From contig NZ_VLTJ01000039.1 of NCBI RefSeq assembly GCF_007558815.1, positions 1 through 64,000 on the forward strand: 64,000 nt of DNA, written 5' to 3'. Every line of letters begins with the position of its first letter. Positions within the stretch are counted from its first letter, which is position 1. The notes beneath the pieces were generated by a model. It had not been told where the DNA came from. It was given only the letters and a program-made list of their open reading frames with translations, and ran no database searches. This DNA is from Verticiella sediminum (lineage in GTDB: Bacteria > Pseudomonadota > Gammaproteobacteria > Burkholderiales > Burkholderiaceae_B). The translations under genes were made by a program, and so were the position numbers. Shown here piece after piece: positions 36,961 to 46,489 of this stretch.

Positions 36961-38049
36961 TCATGCCAGGCATTGTTCCAGCCCCAGGTTGAAGATGTCC
37001 TGAGGTAGGTTGCGCCCGATGAAAACCATCTTGGTGTTGCGTTTTTCGTTCGCCAGCCAGGCGCGGCCCGGCTCGGCTCCCATGAGCTGGTGCACGCCCT
37101 GGAACAACAGGCGGCGATTGGAGCCCTTGACGAAAAGAACTCCCTTGTAACGCAAAAGGTCTGGGCCGTATACCTGCACGATGCCGCTCAGGAATTCCTC
37201 CAGGCGGACCGGGTCGAAGGCGCGATCCGACTTGAATATGAAAGCCTTGATCGCGTCGTCGTGATGCGCGTGCGCATGGCTGTGGCTGGGGTGCTCGCAG
37301 GCCTCGCCATCGTGATGGTGATGGTCGTGGCTGTGCGCGTCCTCGGCCGCATCCGGATGCTCGCCCTCGAGGAACTGCGGATCGATGTCGAGGATGGCGT
37401 TCAGGTTGAAGCCGTGCAGATCGAGCAGCTCGCGGATGTCGGCCTGGCCGAAGTTGGCCGGCGTGATCGCGGCGCGCGGGTTCATGCGCACCAGGCGGGC
37501 GCGCAGGTCCTGGAATTCGGCGTCTTCGACCAGATCGACCTTGGAGACCAGGATGCGATCGGCGAAGCCGACCTGGTTCTGCGCTTCGGTCTGGGTGTCC
37601 AGCGTCTCGTGGCCGTGCTTGGCGTCGACCACGGTGATCACGCCATCCAGCATGTAGGCCGAGGCGATGGAATCGTCGATGAAGAAGGTCTGGCACACGG
37701 GGCCCGGGTTGGCCATGCCGGTGGTTTCGATGATCACGCGGTCGAAACCGAGCTTGCCGAGCGCGCGCTTGGCGCGCAGCTCGTCCAGGATGCGTACGAG
37801 ATCGCCACGCACGGTGCAGCACACGCAGCCGTTGTTCATCTCGATGATCTGCTCGTCGCGGTCCTGCACGAGCAGGTCGTTGTCGATGCTCTCGGGCCCG
37901 AACTCGTTTTCGATCACCGCGATCTTCTGCCCGTGGTTCTCCGACAGGATGCGGTTGAGCAGCGTGGTCTTGCCAGCGCCCAGGAAACCGGTGAGCACGG
38001 TCACGGGGATGGGACCGGCCGAGGTCTTGGCAGCGTTCGATTGACTCAT
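36961..38049 (-). CDS. COG0523/CobW-family GTPase, putative metallochaperone
   Basis: A 362-residue G3E GTPase. Walker A is GFLGAGKT (21-28), and the metal-binding CxCC motif is CVCC (75-78). The GTPase NKxD position reads SKVD. A His-rich loop (about 228-270) contains runs of His-Asp-His, suited to Zn or Co binding. A CobW_C domain closes the protein. Such proteins insert or save zinc or other metals in target enzymes. It is encoded 35 bases ahead of dksA and probably co-transcribed. Cofactor and client are not evident. Confidence 0.92.
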   Translation of the reverse strand: MSQSNAAKTSAGPIPVTVLTGFLGAGKTTLLNRILSENHGQKIAVIENEFGPESIDNDLLVQDRDEQIIEMNNGCVCCTVRGDLVRILDELRAKRALGKLGFDRVIIETTGMANPGPVCQTFFIDDSIASAYMLDGVITVVDAKHGHETLDTQTEAQNQVGFADRILVSKVDLVEDAEFQDLRARLVRMNPRAAITPANFGQADIRELLDLHGFNLNAILDIDPQFLEGEHPDAAEDAHSHDHHHHDGEACEHPSHSHAHAHHDDAIKAFIFKSDRAFDPVRLEEFLSGIVQVYGPDLLRYKGVLFVKGSNRRLLFQGVHQLMGAEPGRAWLANEKRNTKMVFIGRNLPQDIFNLGLEQCLA

Positions 38050-38245
38050 AGGTGGGGACTCCTTGCCAACCCCGCATTATGGACGATGGCGGGGGCGGAT
38101 TACAGCACAGGTGGGGGGAGGGGGCAACCTCGCCCGGGTTGGCCGGATCGGACCGGAAAAAAGCCCGGCAATTGCGCACGATGCCGGCGGCGAGCCACCG
38201 CGCGGCGACGGCCGCGGTTTTCCAGGCCGGGCGGCGGGGCGAGGC

Positions 38246-39190
38246 TCAGCCCTTCGTCTTGCGTCCGGCCCGCGGGTGGGTCCGGTCGTATGTGGCGGCC
38301 AGATGCTGGAAATCAAGACGTGTGTAGATCTGTGTGGTGGAAATGCTGGCGTGCCCCAGCATTTCCTGGACCGCGCGCAGATCCTGGGCCGACTGCAGCA
38401 CGTGGCTGGCGAAGCTGTGGCGCAGCATGTGCGGATGCACGTGGACCGGGGCGCCCGCCTGCGCGGCCCAGCGCGCCAGGCGCTGCTGCACCACGCGGGC
38501 AGCGATGCGCCGGCCGCGCGCGCCCACGAAGAGTGCGGGCTCGTCCGGCCGCGCCAGTTGCTCGCGGCACGCCAGCCAGCCCGCCACCGCCGTCAGCGCC
38601 GTGCCGCCGACCGGCACCACGCGCCGCTTGCCGCCCTTGCCGAGCACGTGCACCTCGGCTTCATCGGGCGCCAGCCAGCCTGCGGCCGCGGCATGGTGAC
38701 GCAGGTCCAGGCCGACCAGCTCGGACAGGCGCAAGCCGCTGGAATACAGGAGTTCGAACATGGCGCGGTCGCGCACGAGCAGCGCGGCCTCGGCTGCGTT
38801 CTCGGCAGCCGCCGCGCCTGGCGCGGCATCGAGCAGCGCCGCGGTCTGTTCCACCGACATGGCCTTGGGCAGGCCGCGCGGCGCCCGCGGCGCGCGCAGC
38901 CCCTCGGCGGGATTGGCGGCCAATGGTGTCTGGCTCGCCAGCCAGCGATAGAAGCTGCGCCAGCACGAGAGCTCGCGCGCCAGCGAACGTGGATGCGCGC
39001 CCTGGGCATGGCGCTCGGCCAGCAGCCTGCGCAGGTCCTGCGCGGTGAGCGCAGCCAGCGGCCGCTCGCCCGCCGCGGCGAGAAGTACGGCAAGGTCGCG
39101 CCGGTAGGCCGCCAGCGTGTGCGGCGACGCCCGCCGCAACCGCGCGAGCTCATCGAGCCAGCGCGAGGGGGAAGCGTCGGCGGCGTTCAT
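38246..39190 (-). CDS. xerC: Tyrosine site-specific recombinase XerC
   Basis: XerC with XerD resolves chromosome dimers at dif. The 314-residue protein has a SAM-like core-binding domain (about 8-90) and a catalytic domain with Arg154, Lys185/188, His254, Arg257, His280 and the nucleophile Tyr289. The C-terminal HPRAGRKTKG tail is short. It follows a DUF484 gene and dapF, the conserved dapF-DUF484-xerC order of proteobacteria, which supports housekeeping XerC over a phage integrase. Confidence 0.95.
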   Translation of the reverse strand: MNAADASPSRWLDELARLRRASPHTLAAYRRDLAVLLAAAGERPLAALTAQDLRRLLAERHAQGAHPRSLARELSCWRSFYRWLASQTPLAANPAEGLRAPRAPRGLPKAMSVEQTAALLDAAPGAAAAENAAEAALLVRDRAMFELLYSSGLRLSELVGLDLRHHAAAAGWLAPDEAEVHVLGKGGKRRVVPVGGTALTAVAGWLACREQLARPDEPALFVGARGRRIAARVVQQRLARWAAQAGAPVHVHPHMLRHSFASHVLQSAQDLRAVQEMLGHASISTTQIYTRLDFQHLAATYDRTHPRAGRKTKG

Positions 39191-39238
39191 GGGCAGGCAC
39201 CCCTCGGGCCGCGCAACGCCGTTGGCGGCGTGGCGATC

Positions 39239-39940
39239 TCATCCACCCTGCAGCAGGCGCGACAGCGCAGCGCCTGCCAGTGCGCCGATGTGCTCGAGAA
39301 AATCGGTGCCCATGTCCGGGCTGAAGCGGCCCGGATCATCCGAGCCCAGCACCATCAGCCCGAAGGTCTGACCACGCGGGGTGCGCACCGGGATCAGCGC
39401 GAGCGAGGCCGGTTTGAAGCCCAGCCAGGCTGTTGCGGCCACGCCGTTGTCCGGGCCGCAGTAGGGCTTTTTCAGGCTGGCGGCGAAGAGCCGGATGTCG
39501 TCGGACACCGGCTCGGCTTCGGCCGGCTCGCGGTGGGCCGGGCATTGCCACAGCCGCAGCGCGACCTGCGGCAGGTCGAAGGCCTTGGCCAGGCCGTCGC
39601 TCACCAGCGCCGGCAGGGCCTGGGCATCCGATTCGGCGAGCAGCGCCACGCTCCACTCGCGCATGCCGAGCACGATGCGCTGGTTGTCGTTGGCGTGGTG
39701 CGTGAGCGAGCCGAGCTTGCGTTCGAGCGCATGCATGCGCTCGCGCAGGGTGAGGATCTGGCGCTCGCCGAGCGAGATGGCGCGGCCTTCGTAGGGATGC
39801 GGCACGCGCATCTCGGCGAAGACTGCGGCGTGCTGGTCGAAGAATTCCGGGTTCTCGCGCAGGTAGTCGGCGACGGCCTGGGCATCGAGCGGCGCGCTGG
39901 GCGCGGATGAGGGCGGCAGGGGGGCGGCGGTCATGGTCAT
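39239..39940 (-). CDS. DUF484 family protein (GAF-like), YigA type
   Basis: A 233-residue DUF484 protein of the conserved dapF-yigA-xerC cluster. A short helical N-terminus ([23 protein letters not shown]), a coiled-coil stretch ([20 protein letters not shown]) and a GAF-like C-terminal domain ([20 protein letters not shown]) are visible. ATG at 39940 overlaps the dapF stop as ATGA; ATG at 39934 is an alternative. The function is unknown. Confidence 0.9.
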   Translation of the reverse strand: MTMTAAPLPPSSAPSAPLDAQAVADYLRENPEFFDQHAAVFAEMRVPHPYEGRAISLGERQILTLRERMHALERKLGSLTHHANDNQRIVLGMREWSVALLAESDAQALPALVSDGLAKAFDLPQVALRLWQCPAHREPAEAEPVSDDIRLFAASLKKPYCGPDNGVAATAWLGFKPASLALIPVRTPRGQTFGLMVLGSDDPGRFSPDMGTDFLEHIGALAGAALSRLLQGG

Positions 39941-40809
39941 GTCGGCAGTCGCATGTTGTCCAGGGTGGCGGTGGCGATGGCGCCGTCGAACACAATGGCG
40001 GTGGGGCCGGTCATGCGCAGATGGCTGCCGTCCCAGGCGATATCCAGGCGGCCGCCGCGCGTGTCCACGCGCACGGGCGAATCGAGCATGCCGCGGCGGA
40101 TGCCGGCGGCGACCGCGGCGCAGGCGCCGGTGCCGCAGGCAAGCGTCTCGCCGGCGCCGCGCTCGTAGACGCGCAGCCGGATGTGGTGCCGGTCGACGAC
40201 CTGCATGAAGCCCGCGTTGACCCGATGCGCGAAGCGCGGATGGCGCTCGATGGCCGGGCCGACGGTGCCCACCGGCGCCGTGTCGACGTTCTCGACGACC
40301 TGCACGGCGTGCGGATTGGAGACGGCCACCAGCGAGACCCAGCTCTCGGGCTGGGTGTCGATCGGCCACAGTGTGTCCACGCCCTCGCTGCGCGGCGTCA
40401 GGCCGTGCGTGTCGAACGGCAGGGCCTCGGGCTCGAAGCGCGTGGTGCCCATGTCGACCGTGACGGTGTGATCCGCATGCATCTGCAGCGTGATGACGCC
40501 GCTGGCGATCTGGGCGCGCAGCGGATTCGCGCTGGACAGCCCGCGATGATGGACGAAGCGCACGAAGCAGCGTGCGCCGTTGCCGCAGTGTTCGACCTCG
40601 CCGCCGTCGGCGTTGAAGATGCGGTAGCGGAAGTCGGCGTCGGCCACGCTGGCCTTCTCGACCAGCAGCACCTGGTCGGCGCCGATGCCGAATTGGCGGT
40701 GCGCGAGCGCGCGCACGCGCTGCGGCGTCAGCGCGATGTCCTGCGTCACGCCGTCGAGCATGACGAAGTCATTGCCGGCGCCGTGCATTTTGGTGAAACT
40801 CCAGATCAT
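39937..40809 (-). CDS. dapF: Diaminopimelate epimerase
   Basis: DapF interconverts LL- and meso-diaminopimelate for lysine and peptidoglycan. The 290-residue protein has [13 protein letters not shown] at the start and both active-site cysteines in [11 protein letters not shown] and [12 protein letters not shown]. The start ATG at 40809 gives the canonical [10 protein letters not shown]. It heads the dapF-DUF484-xerC set. An 88-base gap separates it from the acyltransferase pair. Confidence 0.97.
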   Translation of the reverse strand: MIWSFTKMHGAGNDFVMLDGVTQDIALTPQRVRALAHRQFGIGADQVLLVEKASVADADFRYRIFNADGGEVEHCGNGARCFVRFVHHRGLSSANPLRAQIASGVITLQMHADHTVTVDMGTTRFEPEALPFDTHGLTPRSEGVDTLWPIDTQPESWVSLVAVSNPHAVQVVENVDTAPVGTVGPAIERHPRFAHRVNAGFMQVVDRHHIRLRVYERGAGETLACGTGACAAVAAGIRRGMLDSPVRVDTRGGRLDIAWDGSHLRMTGPTAIVFDGAIATATLDNMRLPT

Positions 40810-40897
40810 GGCCACATTATCGCACCAGCGCCCGGGCGGCCCGCGCAGGGCCCGGGGCGCGTCAGGGTGCATCGACCTTCAGTGCCGCGCGAACACC

Positions 40898-41782
40898 CTA
40901 GTCGTAGATGTCCGGTTCGCCGGGAGGGCGCGTCTTGAAGCGTTTGTGCACCCAATAATATTGGCTGGGGCTGGCGTCCACCCAGGCCTCGATCTCGCGG
41001 TTCAGGCGCGCGGCCGCCGCCGCCGGGTCGTCCTTGCCCGGGAAGTCGCGCAGCGGCGGCAGCACGCGGGCGTGGTAGCGGCCGGTGTCCGGCTGCCAGT
41101 AGGTGAGCACCGGCAGGATCTGCGCCCCCCAGTTGCTGGCGAGCTGGGCGGGCGCGGTGAGGGTGGCCGCGGGCACGCCGAAGAAGGGGACGAACACGGC
41201 GCCGCGCGCGCCGAAGTCCATGTCGGGCAGGTAGTACAGCGGCAGGCCCGCCTGCAGGTGGCGCAGCAGGCTGCGGATGCCCTCGCGCCGGCTGACGAGC
41301 TGGATGTCGTTAAAGCGCGTGCGTCCGCGGCGAAAGAGCGCATCGAAGCCCGGGTCGCTCTGCACCTGGTACATGGAGGCGGCCGGGCCTTCGAGCGAGA
41401 GCCGGGTGGCGCCCGCATCCAGGCCGATGAAGTGAGGCGCGAGCAGGATCACCGGCCCGCGTGCCAGGCCTTCGGTGACGTGCTCGAAGCCGCTCAGGGT
41501 GACGAGTTCGCGGATCTGCTCGGGCGAGCCGTACCAGAGCACGCTGCGATCGATGATCGACTGCGCGAGTGCCGCGAAGTGCTGGCGCGCGAGGTACCGG
41601 CGCTCGCGCTCGGGCAGGCCGGGAAAGCACAGCCCCAGGTTGCGCATGACCACCTTGCGGCGGCGGCGCACCAGCCACCAGGACAGGCGGCCGAGGGTTC
41701 TGCCGATGCGCATGCGCGTCGCGGGCCTGCGCCGCGACAGCCAGCGCATCACGTGTTCGACGAAGTTGGCGGATCGGCTCAT
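40898..41782 (-). CDS. lpxL: Lipid A biosynthesis acyltransferase (LpxL/HtrB family)
   Basis: A 294-residue inner-membrane-associated LpxL/LpxM acyltransferase that adds a secondary acyl chain to Kdo-lipid A. The catalytic HX4D motif is HFIGLDAG, and the LPDMDFGARGAVFVPFFG block is typical. ATG at 41782 overlaps the stop of the upstream paralogue as ATGA, so the two are translated together. Tandem lpxL genes near metK are known from Bordetella. Which acyl chain and position each serves cannot be read here. Confidence 0.92.
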   Translation of the reverse strand: MSRSANFVEHVMRWLSRRRPATRMRIGRTLGRLSWWLVRRRRKVVMRNLGLCFPGLPERERRYLARQHFAALAQSIIDRSVLWYGSPEQIRELVTLSGFEHVTEGLARGPVILLAPHFIGLDAGATRLSLEGPAASMYQVQSDPGFDALFRRGRTRFNDIQLVSRREGIRSLLRHLQAGLPLYYLPDMDFGARGAVFVPFFGVPAATLTAPAQLASNWGAQILPVLTYWQPDTGRYHARVLPPLRDFPGKDDPAAAAARLNREIEAWVDASPSQYYWVHKRFKTRPPGEPDIYD

Positions 41783-42597
41783 GGGTTCTTGTAGCGGTTG
41801 TAGCTCCACAGGTATTGCTGCGGACAACGACGGATCATCGATTGCATGGCCTGGTTGATCCAGGCCGCGGCGGCCTCGCCGCTCCCGGCCGGCGGCGGCG
41901 CGACCTCGGCCAGGTGCAGACGCCAGCCGCGCCCGCGCGGCAGGCGCTCGCAGGCCGCGGCGATGACCGCGACCTTGTCGCTGCTCGCCAGGCGCGCCGG
42001 CAGCGTCATGGTGTAGGCCGGGCGGCCGAAGAAGTCGGCCCAGGCGCCTTCGCCCTTGCCCGGCACCTGGTCGGGCAGGATGCCGACCTGGCCGCCGCCG
42101 CGCAGGGTGCGCAGCAACTGGCGCACCCCGGCGACGCTGGCCGGTGCGATCTCGACCAGGGTATCGGCGCGCGCGGCCTCGATCAGCGTGGCGAGCGCGG
42201 CCTGGCGCGGCGGACGGTACAGCACGGTGATGGGCGCAAAGCGCGTCGCATAGCGTGCGGACATTTCGAAGCCGCCCAGGTGCGGGGTGACGAACAGGAT
42301 GGACTTGCCGGCCGCGCGCGCCGCTTCGATGAGATGGTCGTCGGTGCTGTGCACGCGGGCGAGCGCATCGGCGGTGCGAAACCACACCCAGGGCAGCTCG
42401 AGCATGCTGGCCCCGGTCTCGGCGGCGGCGCGGCGCGCGAAGGCCGCGTCCGGATAGCCCGCCTGCGCGGCGTGCGCGCGCAGGCGGCGCCGATAACGCC
42501 CGGGCAGCGCATACACGAGCCGGCCGAGCAGGCGCCCGACGGCATGCAGCCAGGCGAGCGGAAGGTGCGACAGCAGGCGGAAAACGAAGACGAGCAT
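41779..42597 (-). CDS. lpxL: Second LpxL/HtrB-family lipid A acyltransferase
   Basis: A 272-residue paralogue of the downstream enzyme. An N-terminal hydrophobic segment ([21 protein letters not shown]) anchors it. The catalytic motif is HX4E (HLGGFEM) rather than HX4[36 protein letters not shown] is the conserved second block. ATG at 42597 was chosen over an open frame extending to 42930, which would overlap metK. It is divergent from metK with a 139-base shared promoter region. Confidence 0.91.
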   Translation of the reverse strand: MLVFVFRLLSHLPLAWLHAVGRLLGRLVYALPGRYRRRLRAHAAQAGYPDAAFARRAAAETGASMLELPWVWFRTADALARVHSTDDHLIEAARAAGKSILFVTPHLGGFEMSARYATRFAPITVLYRPPRQAALATLIEAARADTLVEIAPASVAGVRQLLRTLRGGGQVGILPDQVPGKGEGAWADFFGRPAYTMTLPARLASSDKVAVIAAACERLPRGRGWRLHLAEVAPPPAGSGEAAAAWINQAMQSMIRRCPQQYLWSYNRYKNP

Positions 42598-42736
42598 CGG
42601 GCCCAGGCGGCGTCGGGCGAGTGGCCGTTGGATGGCAAACCGGGATTTTCGCCTAAAATGCCCGCGGTCGCCCGACGCTGCTGGAACGTGGCGTGCGAGC
42701 AATGAATTTTCGACCCTTTTCCTAGGAAGATCTCGC

Positions 42737-43909
42737 GTGGCTCGAAACAACGATTTCCTGTTTACCTCCGAATCCGTATCGGAAGGCCATCCGGACAAGG
42801 TTGCCGACCAGATCTCGGATGCGGTCCTGGACGCCATCCTGGCCCAAGACCCGAATGCCCGAGTCGCCGCCGAGACGCTGTGCAATACCGGGCTGGTGGT
42901 CATGGCCGGCGAGATCACCACGACCGCCAACGTCGACTACATCGACGTCGCGCGCGACACCATCAAGCGCATCGGCTACGACAACACCGAGTTCGGCATC
43001 GACTACAAGGGCTGCGCCGTGCTCGTGGCCTACGACAAGCAGTCGCCCGACATCGCGCAGGGTGTGGACCGCACGGCCGAGGAATACCTCGACCAGGGCG
43101 CCGGCGACCAGGGCCTGATGTTCGGCTACGCCTGCGACGAGACTACCGATCTCATGCCCGCGCCGATCTGGTACGCGCACCGTCTGGTGCAGCGCCAGAG
43201 CGAGCTGCGCCGCGACGGGCGCCTGCCGTGGCTGCGTCCCGATGCGAAGTCGCAGGTCACCTTCCGCTACGTCGATGGCCGCCCGGTCGAGGTGGACACG
43301 GTGGTGCTGTCGACCCAGCACGCGCCCGAGATCGAGCTGCCGCAGATCCGCGAAGCGGTGATCGAGGAAATCATCAAGAAGAGCTTCCCCGAGGAACTGC
43401 TCACCAGCAAGACGCGCTACCTGGTCAACCCGACCGGCCGCTTCGTCATCGGCGGCCCGCAGGGCGATGCCGGCCTGACCGGCCGCAAGATCATCGTGGA
43501 CACCTACGGCGGCGCATGCCCGCACGGCGGCGGCGCCTTCTCCGGCAAGGACGCCTCCAAGGTCGATCGTTCGGCCGCCTACGCCGCGCGCTACGTGGCC
43601 AAGAACGTGGTGGCGGCCGGCCTCGCGCGCCAGTGCCAGGTGCAGGTCAGCTACGCCATCGGCGTGGCCGAACCGATCAACATCACCATCTACACCGAAG
43701 GCACGGGCGTCATCGACGACGCCGAGATCGTGCGCCTGGTGCGCGAGCACTTCGACCTGCGTCCCAAGGGCATCATCAACATGCTCGACCTGCTGCGCCC
43801 GATCTACGGCAAGACCGCGGCCTACGGGCACTTCGGCCGTTCCGAGCCGGAATTCACGTGGGAGGCCACCGACAAGGCCGAAGCGCTGCGCAAGGCCGCG
43901 GGGATCTAA
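42737..43909 (+). CDS. metK: S-adenosylmethionine synthetase
   Basis: MetK makes SAM from methionine and ATP. The 390-residue protein has [30 protein letters not shown] and [18 protein letters not shown]. The start is GTG at 42737, with AGGAAG 8-13 bases upstream. Family homology begins at [23 protein letters not shown] hexamer at 42654-42659 could be a -10 element. No SAM riboswitch is recognisable in the leader. Confidence 0.97.
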   Translation: MARNNDFLFTSESVSEGHPDKVADQISDAVLDAILAQDPNARVAAETLCNTGLVVMAGEITTTANVDYIDVARDTIKRIGYDNTEFGIDYKGCAVLVAYDKQSPDIAQGVDRTAEEYLDQGAGDQGLMFGYACDETTDLMPAPIWYAHRLVQRQSELRRDGRLPWLRPDAKSQVTFRYVDGRPVEVDTVVLSTQHAPEIELPQIREAVIEEIIKKSFPEELLTSKTRYLVNPTGRFVIGGPQGDAGLTGRKIIVDTYGGACPHGGGAFSGKDASKVDRSAAYAARYVAKNVVAAGLARQCQVQVSYAIGVAEPINITIYTEGTGVIDDAEIVRLVREHFDLRPKGIINMLDLLRPIYGKTAAYGHFGRSEPEFTWEATDKAEALRKAAGI

Positions 43910-44078
43910 GCGCTTGCAGGCAGATACGGCGCGCGGGCAGGCCCGCAGCGCCGGTCCGCACGGGTCGAGTCACGGAGGCTGATCGCCGGATGGCAGAAGG
44001 TGGACAGGCTGCGCGCCGGCCGTCGGCCGGGAGCCTGCCTTGCCGCCGCACAGGCGGCCGGGATGGGAACGGCCGGCA

Positions 44079-45041
44079 TCAGCCCATGCTAATGCCGGTG
44101 AGCTTGACGACTTGCGCGAAGCGCGCCATCTCGCTTTGCAGGAAGTCGCGGAACTCGGCGCCGGTGCTGCCCACCGGCCGCAGGCCTTCGTGGGCGAGCC
44201 TCTCGCGCAGCACTGGGGAGGCAGCGGCTTGCCTGGCTGCGGTTTCCAGGGTCGCGGCAGCGGCCGCGTCCAGTCCGGCCGGTCCGAGCAGGCCGTACCA
44301 GCTCGAGAACTGGAAGTCCGGTACGACGTCGGCCACCGGTCGCACGCCAGGGTATTCGGGGATGCTTTGCTCGGTGGTCACCGCCAGCGGCTTCAACTGG
44401 CCGGTCGCGGTGAAGGCGCGCACCGTCGTCAGGTTCGAGATCATCAGATCGATCTGGCCGCCCAGCAGGTCCTGCATGGCCGGCGCGGCGCCCTTGTAGG
44501 GCACGCTGACGGCGCGCATGCCGGTGCGGTACTGCAGCAGTTCCGCGGCCAACTGGTTGGCGCTGCCCAGGCCGGCGATGCCGATGCTGAGCTGGCGCCC
44601 GGAGCGTTCGGCATATTCGAGCAGCGTGGGCAGGTCGGTCACGGGCAACTGACCGTTGGCCACCAGCAGCAGGGGCGACGATGCGACCAGGCTGATGGGA
44701 GTGAAGTCGGCCATCGGATCGAACGGCAGATTCTTCATCATCGATGGGTTGATCGCGTGACTGGTGTAGGCGAGCAGCAGCGAGCTGCTGTCGCCGCGGG
44801 CAGCGGCCACGCTGCTCGCGGCGATGTTCCCGGCCGCCCCCGGCCGGTTCTCCACGACGATGGTGGAGGCCAGCGGTTTTTCCATGGTCATGGCGAGGGT
44901 GCGCGCCACGAGATCCGTGCCTCCCCCGGGGGTGGCGCCCACCAGCAGGCGCGTGGGGCGGGATTGGGCCAGAACGGCAGGCGCGCTGGCCGTGGCCGCT
45001 GCGGCGGCCATCAGGGTGAGCCATTGACGGCGGTTGAGCAT
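44079..45041 (-). CDS. Bug-family (TctC) periplasmic solute-binding protein
   Basis: A 320-residue binding protein. The signal peptide starts MLNRRQWLTLMAAAAA, a twin-arginine-like opening, and is cleaved near VLA-QSRPTRLLVGATPGGGTD. ENRPGAAGNIAA and SVPYKGAAPAMQDLL are family segments. It is on the same strand as the TauD-type dioxygenase upstream, separated by 214 bases that hold the dispersed repeat and its terminator-like hairpin. Joint function with that dioxygenase is plausible but not shown. Confidence 0.92.
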   Translation of the reverse strand: MLNRRQWLTLMAAAAATASAPAVLAQSRPTRLLVGATPGGGTDLVARTLAMTMEKPLASTIVVENRPGAAGNIAASSVAAARGDSSSLLLAYTSHAINPSMMKNLPFDPMADFTPISLVASSPLLLVANGQLPVTDLPTLLEYAERSGRQLSIGIAGLGSANQLAAELLQYRTGMRAVSVPYKGAAPAMQDLLGGQIDLMISNLTTVRAFTATGQLKPLAVTTEQSIPEYPGVRPVADVVPDFQFSSWYGLLGPAGLDAAAAATLETAARQAAASPVLRERLAHEGLRPVGSTGAEFRDFLQSEMARFAQVVKLTGISMG

Positions 45042-45120
45042 GGTGTGTCTCCTCGGTGTGTTGTGTGGTTATGGCGGAACGGGGCCGATGCGCACCGGGA
45101 TGGTCCCGGCACAACAACGG

Positions 45121-45215
45121 CAAAAAAGCCCCACGCTGCGCCTTCGGTTCGCTGCCCCCAAGGGGGGCGTTTTTTTTGCCTTGGGAGCGGCCCTACGGCA
45201 AAAAATGCCCGCGGA
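45121..45215 (+). repeat. Dispersed ~95-bp intergenic repeat, copy B
   Basis: This copy is colinear with the minus-strand element at 30815-30910. It has flanking A-runs (CAAAAAAGCCCCACGCTGCG at the left and GGCCCTACGGCAAAAAA at the right) around a hairpin GCTGCCCCC-AA-GGGGGGCG followed by eight Ts. It sits between the Bug gene and the TauD-type gene and may act as a terminator or boundary element. Confidence 0.7.
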
Positions 45216-45255
45216 CGACAGTCCGGGGGCATGGAACGGAGGTATTGGCGCGGGG

Positions 45256-46380
45256 TCAGTCGGTGTGCGCGTGCTCCGGCGCGAGTCTGGACTGGGCGGC
45301 GGGATCGAACGGCGCCAGGGGCATGCCGAGGACGGCTGCCTGCTCTTGTTCGTAGCGCTCGAAGGCCTGCGTTCGAGCGCTGCCGCGCAGCCCGCCGCGC
45401 ACCGAGCCCGGGCGCGAGTCGCCGTAGTAGGGGCCCCAGTCGTCGGGCAGGCGCTGCGAACCGGGTATCGCCAGCCACAGGCGCAGCAGGTGTCGCTTGA
45501 GGTCGAACGCCTCGTGATCCTCGAAGTCCGTGCGTGAATGCACCGTCGTATAGTTGTTGAGCAGTTGCATGTCGCCCTGCTCGAGCTGCATGGAAAAGCA
45601 CAGCTCGGGGTCCTGCAGCAGTTCGTCGATCAGGTCCAGGGCTTCGAGCTGGCGTGCCGTCAGCCGAGGCACCTCCGGGAAATCGCGCTGTGCCGCCACC
45701 ACGTTCTTGCGGTTGATGCGAAAGGCGAATGGCGCCTCGGCAGCGCCGAGCAGCGGAATGCTGTAGTACGGCGGCTGCGCCGGGTCCTGCGCGCCTTGGT
45801 AGCTGTAGAAGAATGGCTCGCGCAGCACCGGCTCCAGGTCGGGACGGCGGCGCACGAACGCCGCATGCAGGGCGCGCGAGCTCACCACTTTGCTTTCCCC
45901 GCCGCGTTTGGCCGTGCGTCGGCAAAGCAGCGCCACCACGTCGGACGAGTCGGTATGGAAATCCAGCGCCGCGTTGGTGTTGTAGCCGCGGCCGTTGGTC
46001 ACTTTGTAGGTACCGCCGGCATCGCGCACGTCGTTCATGATGTCGCTGGCGCGGTTCTGGGTGCGCGCCACGCCCATGTGCAGCCCCATGCCCCAGTAGG
46101 CGATGCGACAGTCGTCCTCTGTCCAGCGGTCCACCGGGAACCCCCTGAGCAGGCACAGACCCCACGGCCCCTGGGTGGCGGCCACGGCGCGCGCCAGCGC
46201 CTCGCGCGACGCGGCCGGCAGCGGGAAGTCCGATTGCCGCAGCTCGATCAGCGGCCTGCCGCTGGCCTTGGCATGCGCCAGGGCGGTATCGAAGCCGGCC
46301 ACCGCCTCCGGCGTCAAGCGCTGCACCCATGTGTTGTCCTGCTGCGCCTGTCCGGCCAGCCATCCTGCTTTCGCCTGCAT
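45256..46380 (-). CDS. TauD/TfdA-family Fe(II)/2-oxoglutarate dioxygenase
   Basis: A 374-residue TauD-like dioxygenase. Iron ligands are His142-x-Asp144 (LDFHTDSSD) and His281 (YTTVHSRTDF), with Arg in RHLLRLWL. It is longer than TauD and resembles the group that includes clavaminate-synthase-like and gamma-butyrobetaine-type hydroxylases. It is divergent from a LysR gene (109-base spacer with an inverted repeat) and upstream of a Bug gene. Likely a substrate-hydroxylating first step; the substrate is unknown. It shares little beyond the motifs with the dioxygenase at 4456. Confidence 0.88.
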   Translation of the reverse strand: MQAKAGWLAGQAQQDNTWVQRLTPEAVAGFDTALAHAKASGRPLIELRQSDFPLPAASREALARAVAATQGPWGLCLLRGFPVDRWTEDDCRIAYWGMGLHMGVARTQNRASDIMNDVRDAGGTYKVTNGRGYNTNAALDFHTDSSDVVALLCRRTAKRGGESKVVSSRALHAAFVRRRPDLEPVLREPFFYSYQGAQDPAQPPYYSIPLLGAAEAPFAFRINRKNVVAAQRDFPEVPRLTARQLEALDLIDELLQDPELCFSMQLEQGDMQLLNNYTTVHSRTDFEDHEAFDLKRHLLRLWLAIPGSQRLPDDWGPYYGDSRPGSVRGGLRGSARTQAFERYEQEQAAVLGMPLAPFDPAAQSRLAPEHAHTD

Positions 46381-46444
46381 GTCTCCCCCTGGGTTTGCGG
46401 TCCGGCATTGCCGCCGATGCCGAGCAGTCTAGGCTGGCATAATC

Positions 46445-46473
46445 GACAAGAAAAGTGACTTTATTTCGTTGTC
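46445..46473. promoter_or_regulatory. Imperfect inverted repeat in the dioxygenase/LysR divergent promoter
   Basis: GACAAGAAA (46445-46453) is mirrored by TTTC-g-TTGTC (46464-46473) with one extra base, in an AT-rich spacer. It ends 16 bases before the LysR start. Position and symmetry fit a LysR autoregulatory site. Confidence 0.42.
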
Positions 46474-46489
46474 TTCATAAGGATTCTTG

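Noticed and set aside
38246-39190. Tyrosine recombinase as an integrase of a mobile island
   Set aside because: Its place in the conserved dapF-DUF484-xerC order identifies it as housekeeping XerC.
42598-42736. Possible SAM-responsive riboswitch ahead of metK
   Set aside because: No conserved SAM-I, SAM-II, SAM-IV or SAH aptamer core could be recognised in the short leader.
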